Assembly (NCBI RefSeq): GCF_000005505.3
Contig: NC_016133.3
Coordinates: 17,732,001 to 17,796,000, forward strand
Direction of reading: 5' to 3'
Source: Brachypodium distachyon
Taxonomy: Eukaryota > Streptophyta > Magnoliopsida > Poales > Poaceae
Length of the DNA stretch: 64,000 bases
A program made the position numbers and the translations under genes. This document shows positions 1-12,128 of the stretch, one piece after another; the first letter of the stretch is position 1; each line of letters begins with the position of its first letter. Below the pieces are notes generated by a model, which saw nothing but the letters and a program-made list of their open reading frames with translations, did not search any database and had not been told where the DNA came from.

Positions 1-2410
1 GTATAGCTTTGATTTGAATGGTAATGTCATAGAGCTAAAACTAATCTGATGATGATTTTTTAGTGTTGGGCTCAAATAGATAATTGCTACATAATGTTTG
101 TCTATAAACATGTGATAGGTTCCCAAGGTATCACCGCATCACTAGTCTGTCTATATCCTACTAGCAACCGTGTGCGTGAATGCACGTGTTGACAAGTGTA
201 AATTAAGCCGCACATACATCTTATATGCCGTCATGAATGCATTTCAGGAGTGGCGATGGGAGAGAAAAAATCCAAAGGTAAAAAGTAGGTTATTAATAGT
301 ATTAGTCATGCCAATTAAAATAAAATTGATTAAAGGAGGCTCCAAATTTGTGCACAGCCGTTGGATGAGAATTATGAAAATGGAATATATATTTTTGGAT
401 GGTTGGTATTAAAAGCATCCCACTCAACTCGTGCTTTTTTATATTTGTATTTATAGATGTATAGATATGGATTAGTACATGGGGTGAGAAGGTCTGTGTA
501 TGCCTTGGTAAACAAAATCCCTAGATGTAATAAATCCAATTGACAAATGCAGTTTTAGTTTAATGTGCGCTCCAGGGTTTGTAGTTAATATGCTGCTCTA
601 TCCTAATTTCTTACATATGGTTCTTTGACACCATTTATTAGAAATAGATCTCCCTCCCTCCCTTTGAGCCCTCGTGCTGGGATTTGAATGAGAGATTATG
701 TTTCTGACTTGTTGCTCTAACTATATTGATGGGGTTAGCTTATGATCTACTCCCTCCATTCCATAATTCTTGTCTCAAATTTGCCCAAAAATGGATGTAT
801 CCATTCCTAAAAAGCGTCTAGATGCATGTGATATTTCGACAAGAATTATGGAATGGAGGGAGTACTATCATTTGACTGCTTATGTCTACTTCTGCGCCGA
901 TCATGCCCGTTACATTTTACAAATGTCACCAAGTACATGCTGTGTAGTACATTCCTTCTATTTTGTGCATGTATAGGTAAACTTCAGTGCCTAGAGCTGT
1001 TTGTTTAATGCCTATGTTTCGTGTTTTCATGCAAGGACCTATATTTTGTATTTCTTTTTGGAGCGGAAGAGCTATATTTTGTATTTTTGTGTTGTTTTGG
1101 CACAATAGCGCATACATCGTTTTTTGTTGGGGTGGGGCCTAGTTTTATAACCACCTGTAAAGTGGTGAGAAGCAAGGTCATTGAATAGGCAATCTTGCTT
1201 ATTGTTTGTTCCAGCTAGGTAAGATGAGGTTAAATCATGCTTCTTGAACTATGTGAAATGTTCGTATACACCTAGGTTGGATGGCAATTGCTAAAATACC
1301 ACAAGTTGATGTGCAAGATCTACAGGGTACCCAAGTTGGTGAGCCAATTGATAAAACCCCTCAGCAGTAACTTAATTTAATCCTTTCTCAGTCACAAGGA
1401 CAAAGAAAATGACCCATCTGACCTGTGGCCGGTGCGCTCCATTTCATATACAATGCACTCTCTCTCTCTCTCAATCAGGGGGGAAGTAAAAAAAAATGGC
1501 TGTTTTCACACGGGATGTTCGGTTCAACTAGGTTAGCAACAAAATACCAAAATTTGGAAGATCACACGCCCACATGTTCACCTATTTCATGGCTTCTCAT
1601 GAATTCAACAGAAATACATCAATCAACTAAGAACTAACCTAAAATTTCAGAACTCGGGTTTTGAGAACCATAGCACAAATAAGAGGGAAAAGAGACAAGG
1701 GAAGAAGCTACCTGAACATTCCACCTGGAAAAGTGAAAAGAGGGGGCAAGATGAGCAGACGCAGCACCACTGCTTGTTCAGCTTTGGCATGCATGGACGA
1801 GGCCTTGAAGTGGAGAGGTGCAATGATCATAGTGAGAAGGAGCAGCTACATGAGGAGGGATAGGTGCAAAGCCCAGGAAGTGGCCTTATCTGTTCGGCAT
1901 GGTGGGCTCTAGTTAACGTCATCTTCTTTGATAGCCCATCTCGCTTCTCTCCTGCTCATCTGCATCCTTGCTCTGCTAGATGGGCTAGTGGAGAAGGGGT
2001 CGTCCACGTGAATGGCCGACGCATTGTCATTTGTTGTCGCTCATTGAATGACATTGTGTCCAATCCATTCTATTTCTTCTTCTTTCCAGCAGATTTACAA
2101 TTTTGGTATAATCATCACCATTTTATTTTGTATGTTGCTGGTTATAATCCATGTCTACATGACTTCCATCTGTGTACTTTGTGTTTTGGAAAAACTCCAT
2201 GCTGGTGTCTGCACAATGCTGATATCAGTTCACTCTTTTTTCCTTTATAGTTTCGGAGCTAATGTTCCTCTGCTGTGTTTGTTCTGCTAGTTAGTGCAGT
2301 TATGATGTATTCGTCAGGTCGGTTGTTTGCATAGATGGTATCATTGATATTTTGCTGAACCTTGCATTGTCCAAAAGCATCTTCTTATATCCTCCTCTGT
2401 TGGCCTGCAG
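1..2410. other. Left flank: probable TXNDC9 intron with transposon debris
   Basis: No exon is recognisable here. The first exon seen of the TXNDC9-like gene starts at 2411 with a good acceptor, and the upstream coding part of that protein (coiled-coil N-terminus and HGEY-type region) was not found, so this stretch is probably intron continuing beyond the window. A Stowaway MITE lies at 750-862. Around 160-190 there is sequence resembling the GTGCGTTGCAACG-type motif common in grass repeats. Short open frames here have no coding character that I recognise. Confidence 0.5.
750..862. mobile_element. Stowaway MITE (113 bp)
   Basis: The element begins CTCCCTCCATTCCATAATTC and ends with its inverted complement, with TA target duplications at 748-749 and 863-864. 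The 113-bp length and internal sequence match the copies at 10158, 16272 and 56644, so all belong to one Tc1/mariner-derived, non-autonomous family. Confidence 0.9.
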
Positions 2411-2829
2411 GTCATGGATAAACACATGTCAATTCTTGCAAAACAGCATGTAGAAACACGGTTTATCAAAGTTCATGCTGAGAAGTCTCCCTTTTTGACC
2501 GAAAAACTAAGGATTGTTGTGCTCCCAACTCTTGCTCTAGTAAAGAATGCCAAGGTTGAGGATTATGTGGTAAGACCAGTTCAGAGTCATTTCTTAGCAC
2601 GCTGAAAAATGTCGTTAGATATTAATTACTTTCCCGGTACTACCAGGTTGGGTTTGATGAGCTTGGTGGTAAAGATGACTTCAGCACTGAAGATCTGGAG
2701 GAACGCATTGCAAAAGCTCAAGTGATCTTCCTTGATGGAGAAGGACCTGCAAATCCTTCCAAGCAAACCACCACCAGCAAACGAAGTGTTCGGCAATCAG
2801 ACACTGGCAACTCATCAGACTCTGATTAG
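2411..2829 (+). CDS. Thioredoxin domain-containing protein 9 (TXNDC9) homolog, 3' exons only
   Basis: Two exons are visible: 2411-2569 and 2647-2829 (stop TAG 2827-2829), joined by a 77-bp GT-AG intron with both junctions between codons. They encode about 113 residues, the C-terminal part of the thioredoxin-like fold of the phosducin-like/TXNDC9 family. It reads VMDKHMSILAKQH, then AEKSPFL, then VVLPTLALVKN (the cis-proline region of the fold), then VGFDELGGKDDFSTEDLEE and an acidic Ser/Asp-rich tail ending SSDSD. Family members act as co-chaperones that modulate the CCT/TRiC chaperonin on actin and tubulin; this is family knowledge and not visible here. The N-terminal exons must lie left of the window, so the last upstream intron exceeds 2.4 kb. 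Reading frame and splice sites look intact. Confidence 0.88.
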
Positions 2830-5800
2830 TTTTGTTACTGTATTGAAGGTGTGCTTCGAGGAACAGGCTTTATGCTGTTATGTACTAGTAATAGGAAAAG
2901 TTTGTGTAGCAATGAAAAGTTTGACCTGGAACTTGTAGATACGTCTTGAGATCTGAAGTTAAGAGTATTCAATGGTAGTAGCCAGTAGGCCACAACATAC
3001 ATCATATGTTGTCATGCTAGCTGCTGTTGTAGATTGCTCTCTTGTTGATCATACTTAGTTTGTTTATTTGAGTGAAAGTTTTCTTTGTCGACAGGTTGCA
3101 GAAGGATTGCTATCCTGGTCTCATTGCTTGCATGCAGGTTGAAACCGTGATCAGTCTCAAATCTAAATCCCCATCCAACCACGTGCTCTTGCAAATTGTC
3201 CCACATTCATTCATTGCGTCTGTACTCCAGCAATAAGGCTGCTTCAGCTATATATGAGTACATTGTCCATCAATCTTCTGTACAAACAAGGCTGCATCTG
3301 CTACTGTACATCAATAGATTCTGTGCCCTGGTAACTGGTAACAACACCTTTTCAGCTGCTCAATCATTCTCGCATGTGTTTTGAGACCATCATAAATGGC
3401 GACTTAACTGTGAGCAAAAGGAGAACGGTGTAAAAAGGTGCCTAGGCAGTCTGTGCCTGCAGATTGTGCCGGTACTGGTACTGCACTGCAGTGGTGGCAG
3501 ATTCAATGCTGAGAAAATTTAGGGCTAAGATTGAATTGCAACTTCATGCCGGTCGGTTGGTCAGGCCATATGAATGTATGCAGTGCACTGGGGATGCATT
3601 TGCTGCAGGCGAATGATGTTGTTCATTTAGATCCAACGGGATCGTGTACAATGTACAGTCGTTCTTCACCCGCAAAAAAAAAATGTACAGTCGTTCTTGA
3701 AGGCTGGATCTTAATTTGGATATCGATATACGGTTATTTGAGAATCATACTAGTTTGCTCATTTTTCTCCAACTGAACTGTACACCTTGAATTCCTTTTT
3801 GCAAGTAAAAGTGTTTTATTTAAATCATTACTACTCCGGCCATCATAATAAGCGTTCTTGGTTTAGTACAGCGTTAGTACTCCTAGTACCTTTTTGCAGT
3901 TTGGACTTTGGACGGACGCTACATGTTGTCATCACACTGACAGATTACTTGGCCTAAATAAAATTTCATTCACACGCTGGTTCTCTTGGGAAAACTTGAC
4001 TGGATCTAGCTAGCAGGCAAGAGACATTTACAAATGTCGGGAGTTGGGAAAGGTCAAAAGTCCAATGATGCAAGCAGACAGGACAGCACTTTTGTCACAT
4101 TAATCAACTCGATCGGGCCGGCCAACTGATTAACAAACCAGGTGAATGTTTAAGTGCCTTGTTTAGGGCACCTAATAGCTGATGTAACTACAAAAAGACA
4201 TGCATCAGCTGACTAAGACCCATGAGATGATGTGCATTCATGTATGTGCCTAGCTAGATCTTCACAAGGAGGAGACGACAGGAAGGAATTGAACTAGGGG
4301 ATTACAAAGTTGTTGGAAAGCATCATCTCGCGGGGTGAGAATATATCATTATGTGCATATGCTTGAAAGGAAAGAATTAAGATGTGAATCTTAATTCCAT
4401 CACTGACGAGACATTCATCTTCTGTACGTACAAGAAATGATCTCAGAGTTGAGGTTGCAACCACACTGTTATTATTAGGTGTGTCATATTGGACTGCTTT
4501 TGCTAGCTTTGCTTCACTGCTGGAGGTTTAACAACCTCGAATTTTGTTGCTAGAGGTGGTTAATTTAACCATGAATACAAGACACCAAACACAGTTGCAT
4601 ATTTCATCAAAACGGAAAGTCAACGATAAGAGAAAACAACATAAAGAAATAAAGATCATCTCTCATTCTAAGAGTTTGACTATATGTCTTCTCTCTTCTT
4701 TTCTCTTCACTATCAACAGTAGTAATTCTTTGTGGCACAGCGAAGAGCCGGTCGACGATGACTAGCTTTATGTTTTTCCCTAAACCCAACCAATGATAGA
4801 TTGATAGCTGAACACCAAGGGCTTACTTTATTCCCCCAATGATCTAGAAGCTGGAGGGAGAAAAGGCTTTATTCATATATGCTCACCACTTTGCACACTT
4901 TAAATTATGCAAACGTGACGAGAAACACCGGCAGAAAACACACACACAGAAAAACTGAAAAAGAACACTTGGAATCCCATTCTGTCACCGGTACCTGAAA
5001 GTGAGGGCCAGCATGCACTTGCAGATGCACCAAAAGTCACATTGCATGGCAGTTTTGCAAGCACTCACTCACATACTCCATCCATAGGTTGCATCTATAC
5101 TATACATGCATGCACACGCCAGATTCGGTAGACAAAGCAGGTCGCCTTTGCCTTTCTGACGATGCCTTTTGGCCATGAAAACCTTTTGCAGTTGGCAATG
5201 GCATCTGAGTTCTGAGATGACCCTGTTGCCTTTTCGCCGTCCCCTCCCCCATAATTGCATGCTAGTAGTACAAAGGAGTAGGGAAGGAAATGCGTTCAAG
5301 AATCCCTCGTGGGCCTCGTGGGCTGGTTGGTTACCTGTGGCTATCCTATCCTTGGCAGTCCATCAGGTAAGGAAAGGAAGGCAAGCAAGCAGGCAGAGAG
5401 GTGACAGAGCGCCAGCAAGCCAAGCCTAGTAGGTCTCATCTGATCATCGCCTATAGCTAGCTAACTCATCTGGATCAGGGTCAGATCAGGCAAGGCAAAG
5501 CACCTTTCTAGCTTTATGAATGGATCACTCGCTGGATCTCTCTGATTGTACCCATGCTGGGATGTTGTTCTTAGGAGCTAGGGAATTGTCAAGCTGCATA
5601 TGATGCAATGTCTGTCATGCCTGACTGCATGCGCGCTGCTGATCTACTTATGGATTATTTTTTCTGTTTTGGAGATAGCTGTTTTTGTGTTTAAATCCGG
5701 TTAATTTACACTATATCCTTAGAGCATCTGAAATGTTAATTAACACCCCCTCCAGGCCTCCAAGGGGTCTAAACTTGACAACTAAGGAAGAATGCTAACT

Positions 5801-7947
5801 AAAGTTTTCCTTAATTTGAGCAAATTACACCCGCCGTAAAACATTGGTAAATCTCGCTCACTTTGGTCGAACAACTCAAAATTCCTTGAGTCGGTAGCAA
5901 AAACTTGTCTGTTTTGTATTTGTTTACTCCAAATCGTTCTTTTAAACCGCCACGTCGAATAAGTGGCTCACGTGCGGGTTGACGTGGCAACCGAAGGGCT
6001 CGGGCGGGATGCATTCTTTTTACAGAAAAACCCGTCCCGCATTTTCAAAAAATTATGTGGATGGAAAATTATCAATATGTATTTTCTTTTAAAAATGTAT
6101 AGTCTTTTAACTTTCTTCTGATTCTTCATCCACAGTTTGCAAGTTGCTCTAGTCCCTTGTGGAGACTGGAGATGTTTTTTCATCCACCACATTCTCGGGA
6201 CAGTACATGCTGAAATTGCTCACGTCAGCACCTCCTGAAAGATATTCTGAACTCTAAAGTTTGTGTTTTTATAAAATAAACCAAGTACCAATTCGAACCA
6301 ACTTGTTTTTACTATGAGATCTTGAAAGCTAGTCTACCGTGCATAAATTTTGGCTGCCGACTCACTCCGAACTGCAATATGTTTTTTTTTCCTCTCATGA
6401 GGCATAGTTTTGCTCCATTGGTCTCTTGGTGTTCTTGCGGATAACTACAATATTTATATAGATAATATGAACTGCTTGAACACTACTTGTTACCAGTCCT
6501 ATGTGAAGAAAATATTCGATGCCCCTTGTGTATATGATGTGGATGTTTTAGTGTTGTTTCTAGTTTGTTTCACCAATATTTGCCCCAAGTTTATATCCTT
6601 TGAGAAATTGTAACATGATAATTCGTCCATCAGAAAGGGACGCCTATGAAAGGGATAGCTCTGATTTTTTTTAATGACCATAACTCGACATTGATACTTT
6701 TACTTGGGCAATAATCTTACTTGGTCAACCTCTCCCACCAATTATAAGGTGGTCAATTCAATCATTTAGCTTGTTAACTATAAGCATGCAGGAAAATAAC
6801 ATGAGGTGAGAGAGACGGAGAGTATGGATTATGGAGTAGTCCATGGCCATGAGTGGAGAGCACCAAACAAAACCATTGTTAGGTCTGCAGCAAAAGCAAA
6901 TAAATGGATGCACATGCAAATGCAGCTGGGGACTTGGGAGTGGGGCCAAACCTCCTTTTCAGTTTTAAAAGTATCCTTGTCCTCTCCTGCTTGATTCTAT
7001 GAACCTGGAAAATGCAATGCATCTTTCAGAGCTAGCCAGCGCCCATCTCCTTAGACTTTCTCCTGATCCTTGGCTGCCTTGTAATAAACGGCTCTTCAAT
7101 TATTTCCACCCTGTGGCCACCCATGCCATGCACCCTGCCTAGCTGCTTGCTTGAGGGCCGCCTAGCTACATATCCTGTGTGCTCGATCTACTACTAGTAG
7201 ACTCAATCTTTCCTCAATGAAAAATCTCCTCAACATTGACAGGATATTTTTAGACGAACAGATGCCAAGTTTGGATCATTGCCCAAGTTGCAAATGATGA
7301 TCCACATATATATGCAGCATTAATTGTGCTTAATTGGGGCTCTGTTCAAAAGATAGCAATTGAAGTGACATCAGGAGGAACTAGAGACCAAACCAAAGCT
7401 GTGGTCCAAATGGAACCACTTTGTCGTACGTGCTCCGATAAGAATTAAATATCCAGAAAAGTAATTGAAATACAGCTCAGGATCATTAAAAGAATTTTAT
7501 TTTTCTTTCTTCCTGTGAAAAGGGCATGTGAAAGCAAGAGAACATCATGCACCCGGCATCCCTACCTGGCTACAGTGTTGAAGACCCACAATTAATTAAT
7601 TAATTCCCTCGCAAAAGAAAATAAATAAAACAAAAGGAAGAACGACAATTAATGGCGGCAAAGACAGGGGCATAAATGCTGATATAGACCAAGTCATGGT
7701 ATCCTTTGTCATGTTAAACGATATACATGAGGTTTTTCATGGATGGAGGCAAACAAAGTTGAGATAAATCATGCATGCCAAATACAACCAGGTTCCAGAT
7801 TCTAATGCTCCGTGCGATAGAAAAAGCGAGCTCGCATATGCATCCCCTTTTTTTGCATCTTTCACCAAGCTATAGCTGTAGCTGCAGCGCGTGCTAAAAT
7901 ATGCTGCACTGCACCGGACCATTTGAATTCCAAATCACCTATACATC
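2830..7947. other. Intergenic region without recognisable gene
   Basis: The stretch after the TXNDC9 stop starts with its probable 3' UTR (roughly to 3.1-3.3 kb). The remainder is AT-rich and holds only short open frames with no recognisable protein. A half-MITE-like piece (CTACTCCGGCCATCATAATA) sits near 3830. Nothing else supportable was seen. Confidence 0.5.
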
Positions 7948-8217
7948 TAGGTCTCATTCGGTTTAGAGGATTTTCATAAGAAATCCAAATGATTGGGTAT
8001 TTTTTTTGGAAATTTTACTATAGATGCATTCATTTCGTAGAAAACAAGCAAAGTGATTAATTATGAATCCATGGATTTCTTATGTTTTTGGAGGAAAATG
8101 AACATTGGATTTAACCTCTCTTTCTATAGGAATGAGGTTGGACAATTCCATTGTACGGAGAGTGCTACCATTTCCTATGTTTTATTTTCCTCCAAACTTA
8201 ATAAGCCCCTAATCAGT
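7948..8217. mobile_element. Tourist/Harbinger-like MITE relic
   Basis: The segment opens with CTAGGTCTCATTCGGTTTAG and AGGATTTTCATAAGAAATCC and closes with TTTTCCTCCAAACTTAATAA then GCCCCTAATC. These resemble the GGCTCGTTTGGTTCAAAGGA-type ends of Tourist-like elements common in grasses. The terminal repeats are imperfect and no clear TTA/TAA duplication could be fixed, so the boundaries are approximate. Confidence 0.45.
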
Positions 8218-10157
8218 GGAAAAAATAATAATATTGTCACTCACACCTCAGTCGACCTACTCGTGAGACCAGAGACGTTGTATTCTCCCACCCTACTTAG
8301 TTTAGTTAAATGAATTAAAATTCCAAAATAATATTCCTTCTCTAAACAACGACAAGAATTTAGGATTAAAGGGAGTACTACATTTTTCTAAAACCTAATT
8401 TATTTGTTTGAAGCAAATGAAGTTGAAAGTTCTCATCCGATCCTAAATTTGAACTAAAACAAGAACAAAAATTTAAGATCGGAGAGAGCGTACAGGTGAC
8501 CAGAAACGAAGGGCTACGTCTGTCGATTGATTTCCCTCTTTTTAAAAAAAAAAAGAGAGCTAGTACTTGCATTGCAACGTGCGAACGCGAGAGAGGGGGA
8601 TTGCGAACGTGCGGGTGACGGAGGCGAACAGTGACGATCGAGTCCCTGGCCTGGCATGATTGAAGGGGCTGGATCGGCCACCATGATGGCATGAATGTGC
8701 AGAAAAGGCTCCCCTGTCTGCCCCTTTGCCGCCTCCTCCTTGGACTTTGCACGCAAACAGCATCTGCCCCCCTCCATCTAAAGTCCTCTCCTCCCCACGT
8801 CTCCCCTGTCCCTCAAAGGCTGTGCCGGCACTCAAAACATCTCTTAAAGGCAGCATTGCATACCAGTTTTTGCGCGTGAAAGGACCGAAAACGCCGTTTG
8901 TTGCTTGATACAAATAAAACGAATATGAGCTCTCGCTCTGAGAAAAACTAGACCAGACCACATAGGGATGAGATGCAACGGGGCTACGAGACGACACCTT
9001 CCAAAAGATGGACATTGACGTCGTCCACACCGGCAAAATCGGCGCTAGGTTTTCGCCTGTAGTCATCACACATGCACCGCAGGCAGAGAACCCAACATAG
9101 CAGTGAAACCAAACGAGCTAGGAAAGAGAAGCTGAGACCCATCAAGCTAGATCCGAAGGACCAACCACACTAGGGAGCTCGTCGGAACGCCAAACCATCA
9201 TGCGCAACATCGCGCATGGACCGGCAACCCAACTCACAAAAGCTAGAGGGTCGACGTTGACGGGCAGCGCTGCTCACGGCAGCCCTCTGCGACTTGATGC
9301 GGTGTGTTAGGACGCGCGGAAGCTTCCTACCGCCTCCTACTCAAACAACCTAGAGTCCCCCCTATCGCTTGCCACAAGTTGTGTGAGAGTAATGAACCAA
9401 CATCGATGTTGATAGGGCTTGCCCTCATAGAGGTGGACACTTTTGTATCGGGTGGCCGGCGATCATCTATAATTTCTTAGACAGATCAGCTTTTCCTACC
9501 GGCGGATATTGGTGCTACATACAGCTGGATGTCCACCATGCTGGCAATGGGTATGGAGAGCTAGAGATGAGAGTTTGTGGATTGGTGGTATACCACCATG
9601 GGAGCTAGGGATGAGAGTTCAAAAAACAAAAGAGAGATATGAATTATGTACATGGATGTAATTGTATTTTATTTAAAAAAATTTATTGTTAGATAGTCAA
9701 CTTAAACTAAAATCGTCTTGGTCAAACAACACGACATTCCATCGCTACTTTTTTCACACAAGGACATACGAAATAAGTTGAACTTAGCGCATCACAAGCG
9801 GGACAAAGCTCTCAACTCCATTTATGACAGTTACACAAAAGTTGATAGCCACACGGTACATCAGTTAAAAGCTGAGGCCAGGGACGTTCCCTTTTTGAAA
9901 AGAGAAAACACTAGTTAAAAGCAGCACAATCAAATGAGAGTATCACAACCCATCGCAATACAAAGACAATATGAATTTGAGCAAAGTTTTTTATACACAA
10001 TTTGAAGTCGGTAATAGCTAGACCTGAGTTGCGATTTGCCCTCTCAACAACTTTTCCTTAATTTGGGCACAAATTAACCTTCCATGGCTAAATCATTAGG
10101 TTAATTACAAGCCAAAGCATTCCACTATTCAAAATCACATAGTTAAAATAGAAGATA
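8218..10157. other. Intergenic region with repeat relics
   Basis: A broken MITE end (GACAAGAATTTAGGATTAAA followed by GGGAGTA) lies at about 8351-8376. The moderately GC-rich part from 8560 to 9600 has overlapping open frames on both strands (longest 169 codons, minus, 8560-9069). None matches a protein family I know, and the wording of the sequence resembles dispersed grass repeats. No gene is called. Confidence 0.4.
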
Positions 10158-10270
10158 CTCCCTCCGATTCATATTAGTTGTCTCAAATTTGCCCAAATAT
10201 GAATGTATTTATGTTTAAAAAACGTCTAGATACATATAATATTTCGACAAGTAATATGGATCAGAGAGAG
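10158..10270. mobile_element. Stowaway MITE (113 bp)
   Basis: CTCCCTCCGATTCATATTAG at the left end and GATCAGAGAGAG at the right form the imperfect inverted termini, with TA at 10156-10157 and 10271-10272. It is the same family as 750-862 but more diverged at its right end. Confidence 0.85.
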
Positions 10271-12128
10271 TACAAGAATTTAGAAACGGGGGAGGGTACA
10301 AAATATCAACCAAAGCCAAGCTGCCTGTTGCCAGACGATGTCACTTTCAGTCTACACATGAGACAAGAAGCAATAAAGGTTAAGTTAAAAAGAAGTGATT
10401 GCGAAAATTGAAAAAAGAGACATGGCCAGATTAGCAACTGACCATAGCCAATTAGACATTAATGGCGCCCACCAAGCCAGAACTTTTCCGGCATGATCAG
10501 TGACTAAAATGAATTACCTACGACCCCTGCTGCAGTAGTAGCGTCTAAATAATCTCTTAACGGCAAGTGGATGTGGACCATGAAAACTAAGTTTATCTGC
10601 CTCTGAGAAGGTTTCTAGATCCACCATTTTTCTCCTCTCTTGGCTTTTATGTTAGTAAGACAAAATATCTTTTGTCACATGGGAAGAAAGGCACTTTTTG
10701 CAAAGTTTGAGTCACTCAACTTGGCACATAAACAAATATGATGCCAACTTGAGTGATTAAAGAAGAAAGCATGACAATCAGACGTGTACTCACGGTGTGC
10801 ACACATAATCTGTCTGACAGATGGACCCACTACTAATGAATTGAAGTTATCATCTTCCAGGGTCACTGGCAAACAGGGCCGTCACTATTCCGTTTCTGGA
10901 AGGGTATGTGTTTCCATTGTGACTTATGTAAAGCTTCTTTTAAATACAAGGCTTCACAAGTGGCACCAAGATTAGCATCGTATAAACAAGCATAGAATGT
11001 TTCCAAGTTGATTCTGGTTGGTGATCTGCCACATCAATGTGGGACCACAATTAGGCTGAAAAGTGGCCATTTGGTTTAGACCAAAAGGTTCCTTTTTTCC
11101 ATCATAGGATAAAATACTACAAGGTGAGTCAGCTCCAAACATAGTATTGGTGGAGCTAATCCTGCCACTTAACTACACACATTAGTTAAATATGGGTGGT
11201 TAAGCTTAGTGGCAGGGAGCCACCTAATTGGCCACATGCCACAAGAAAAAAAAACAGATGAGACAAAATCTTGGATTTTATTTCTAAAGTATAATCTCGC
11301 GACGATTCATGAGGAAGCAAGAAGGAAGAAGACATGCCACAAAATTTCGAAAAATAACATCAATAAGTGATAGCTATCTGTATGGTCAACCTTCGAAGGG
11401 AATTACAAATGAGAGAGTTATCTGGTGACAAATGTGGTCATAGGGTAAAGCTGTGAGAAACTGAGAATATGTTTTAAAAAGTTTCTCGAAATTTTGTGGA
11501 AGGAGGGGTTCGACAAGGACAACGGTATGGCCAAGATACATGTCTGGTTTCAATCATGAAAACGATGTGCAAAAAAGATAATCGAGCAAAATATGACAAA
11601 ATAGTTTTAATAAGTGACCGAGAATCATAAGCTACGGGAATATTGCCGTGTCTTTCCAAATTTACTAACTTGATAAAAGCATGTCGACGTTCTATATCCA
11701 ATTCGATCTTCTTCCATAAACTTGCGAACACATACAAAAGGCAGGAGCATATATTCACACAAATTAAAACAGACAATAAAATTTGCTTGATGTATGCTCC
11801 ATGCCTCATCCATTACAAGAGCTAGTTTGGTCTGATCTGGTTTCAGGACCAAGACAACATATCAGGTATCATTATTTACTCTCTCTACACTGTCAATCCT
11901 TGCAACATCAGGCAACGGAAAATATCCTCTTTTTTTGTTTCAAGGAACATAGCTATAAATATTGTCAAAACTATAGTCACATTTGGGTGTTATAAGATCT
12001 ATAACCTTCATGCCTATCTGACAACCAAAGGATATCTTTCCTCCCTCTCCTAGGCTTATAACAATAAGGGAGTTCTCCCAAATATTTACATATCTATCTT
12101 ACAAAGAATTTACTTTCTCCAATTTCCT
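10271..12128. other. 3' flank of the SMAX1-like gene, AT-rich
   Basis: No gene was recognised. An imperfect hairpin lies at 11165-11216, where CCTGCCACTTAACTACAC faces GTGGTTAAGCTTAGTGGCAGG. The final few hundred bases before 12129 should contain the 3' UTR of the minus-strand SMAX1-like gene; no unambiguous polyadenylation signal was identified. Confidence 0.4.

Noticed and set aside
1661..2290. Candidate upstream TXNDC9 exons
   Set aside because: None of the frames contains the expected N-terminal coiled-coil or HGEY-type residues and no suitable donor preceding VMDKHMS was found.
8560..9069. 169-codon minus-strand open frame
   Set aside because: No recognisable domain and mixed composition; it lies in repeat-like sequence and lacks promoter or splice support.
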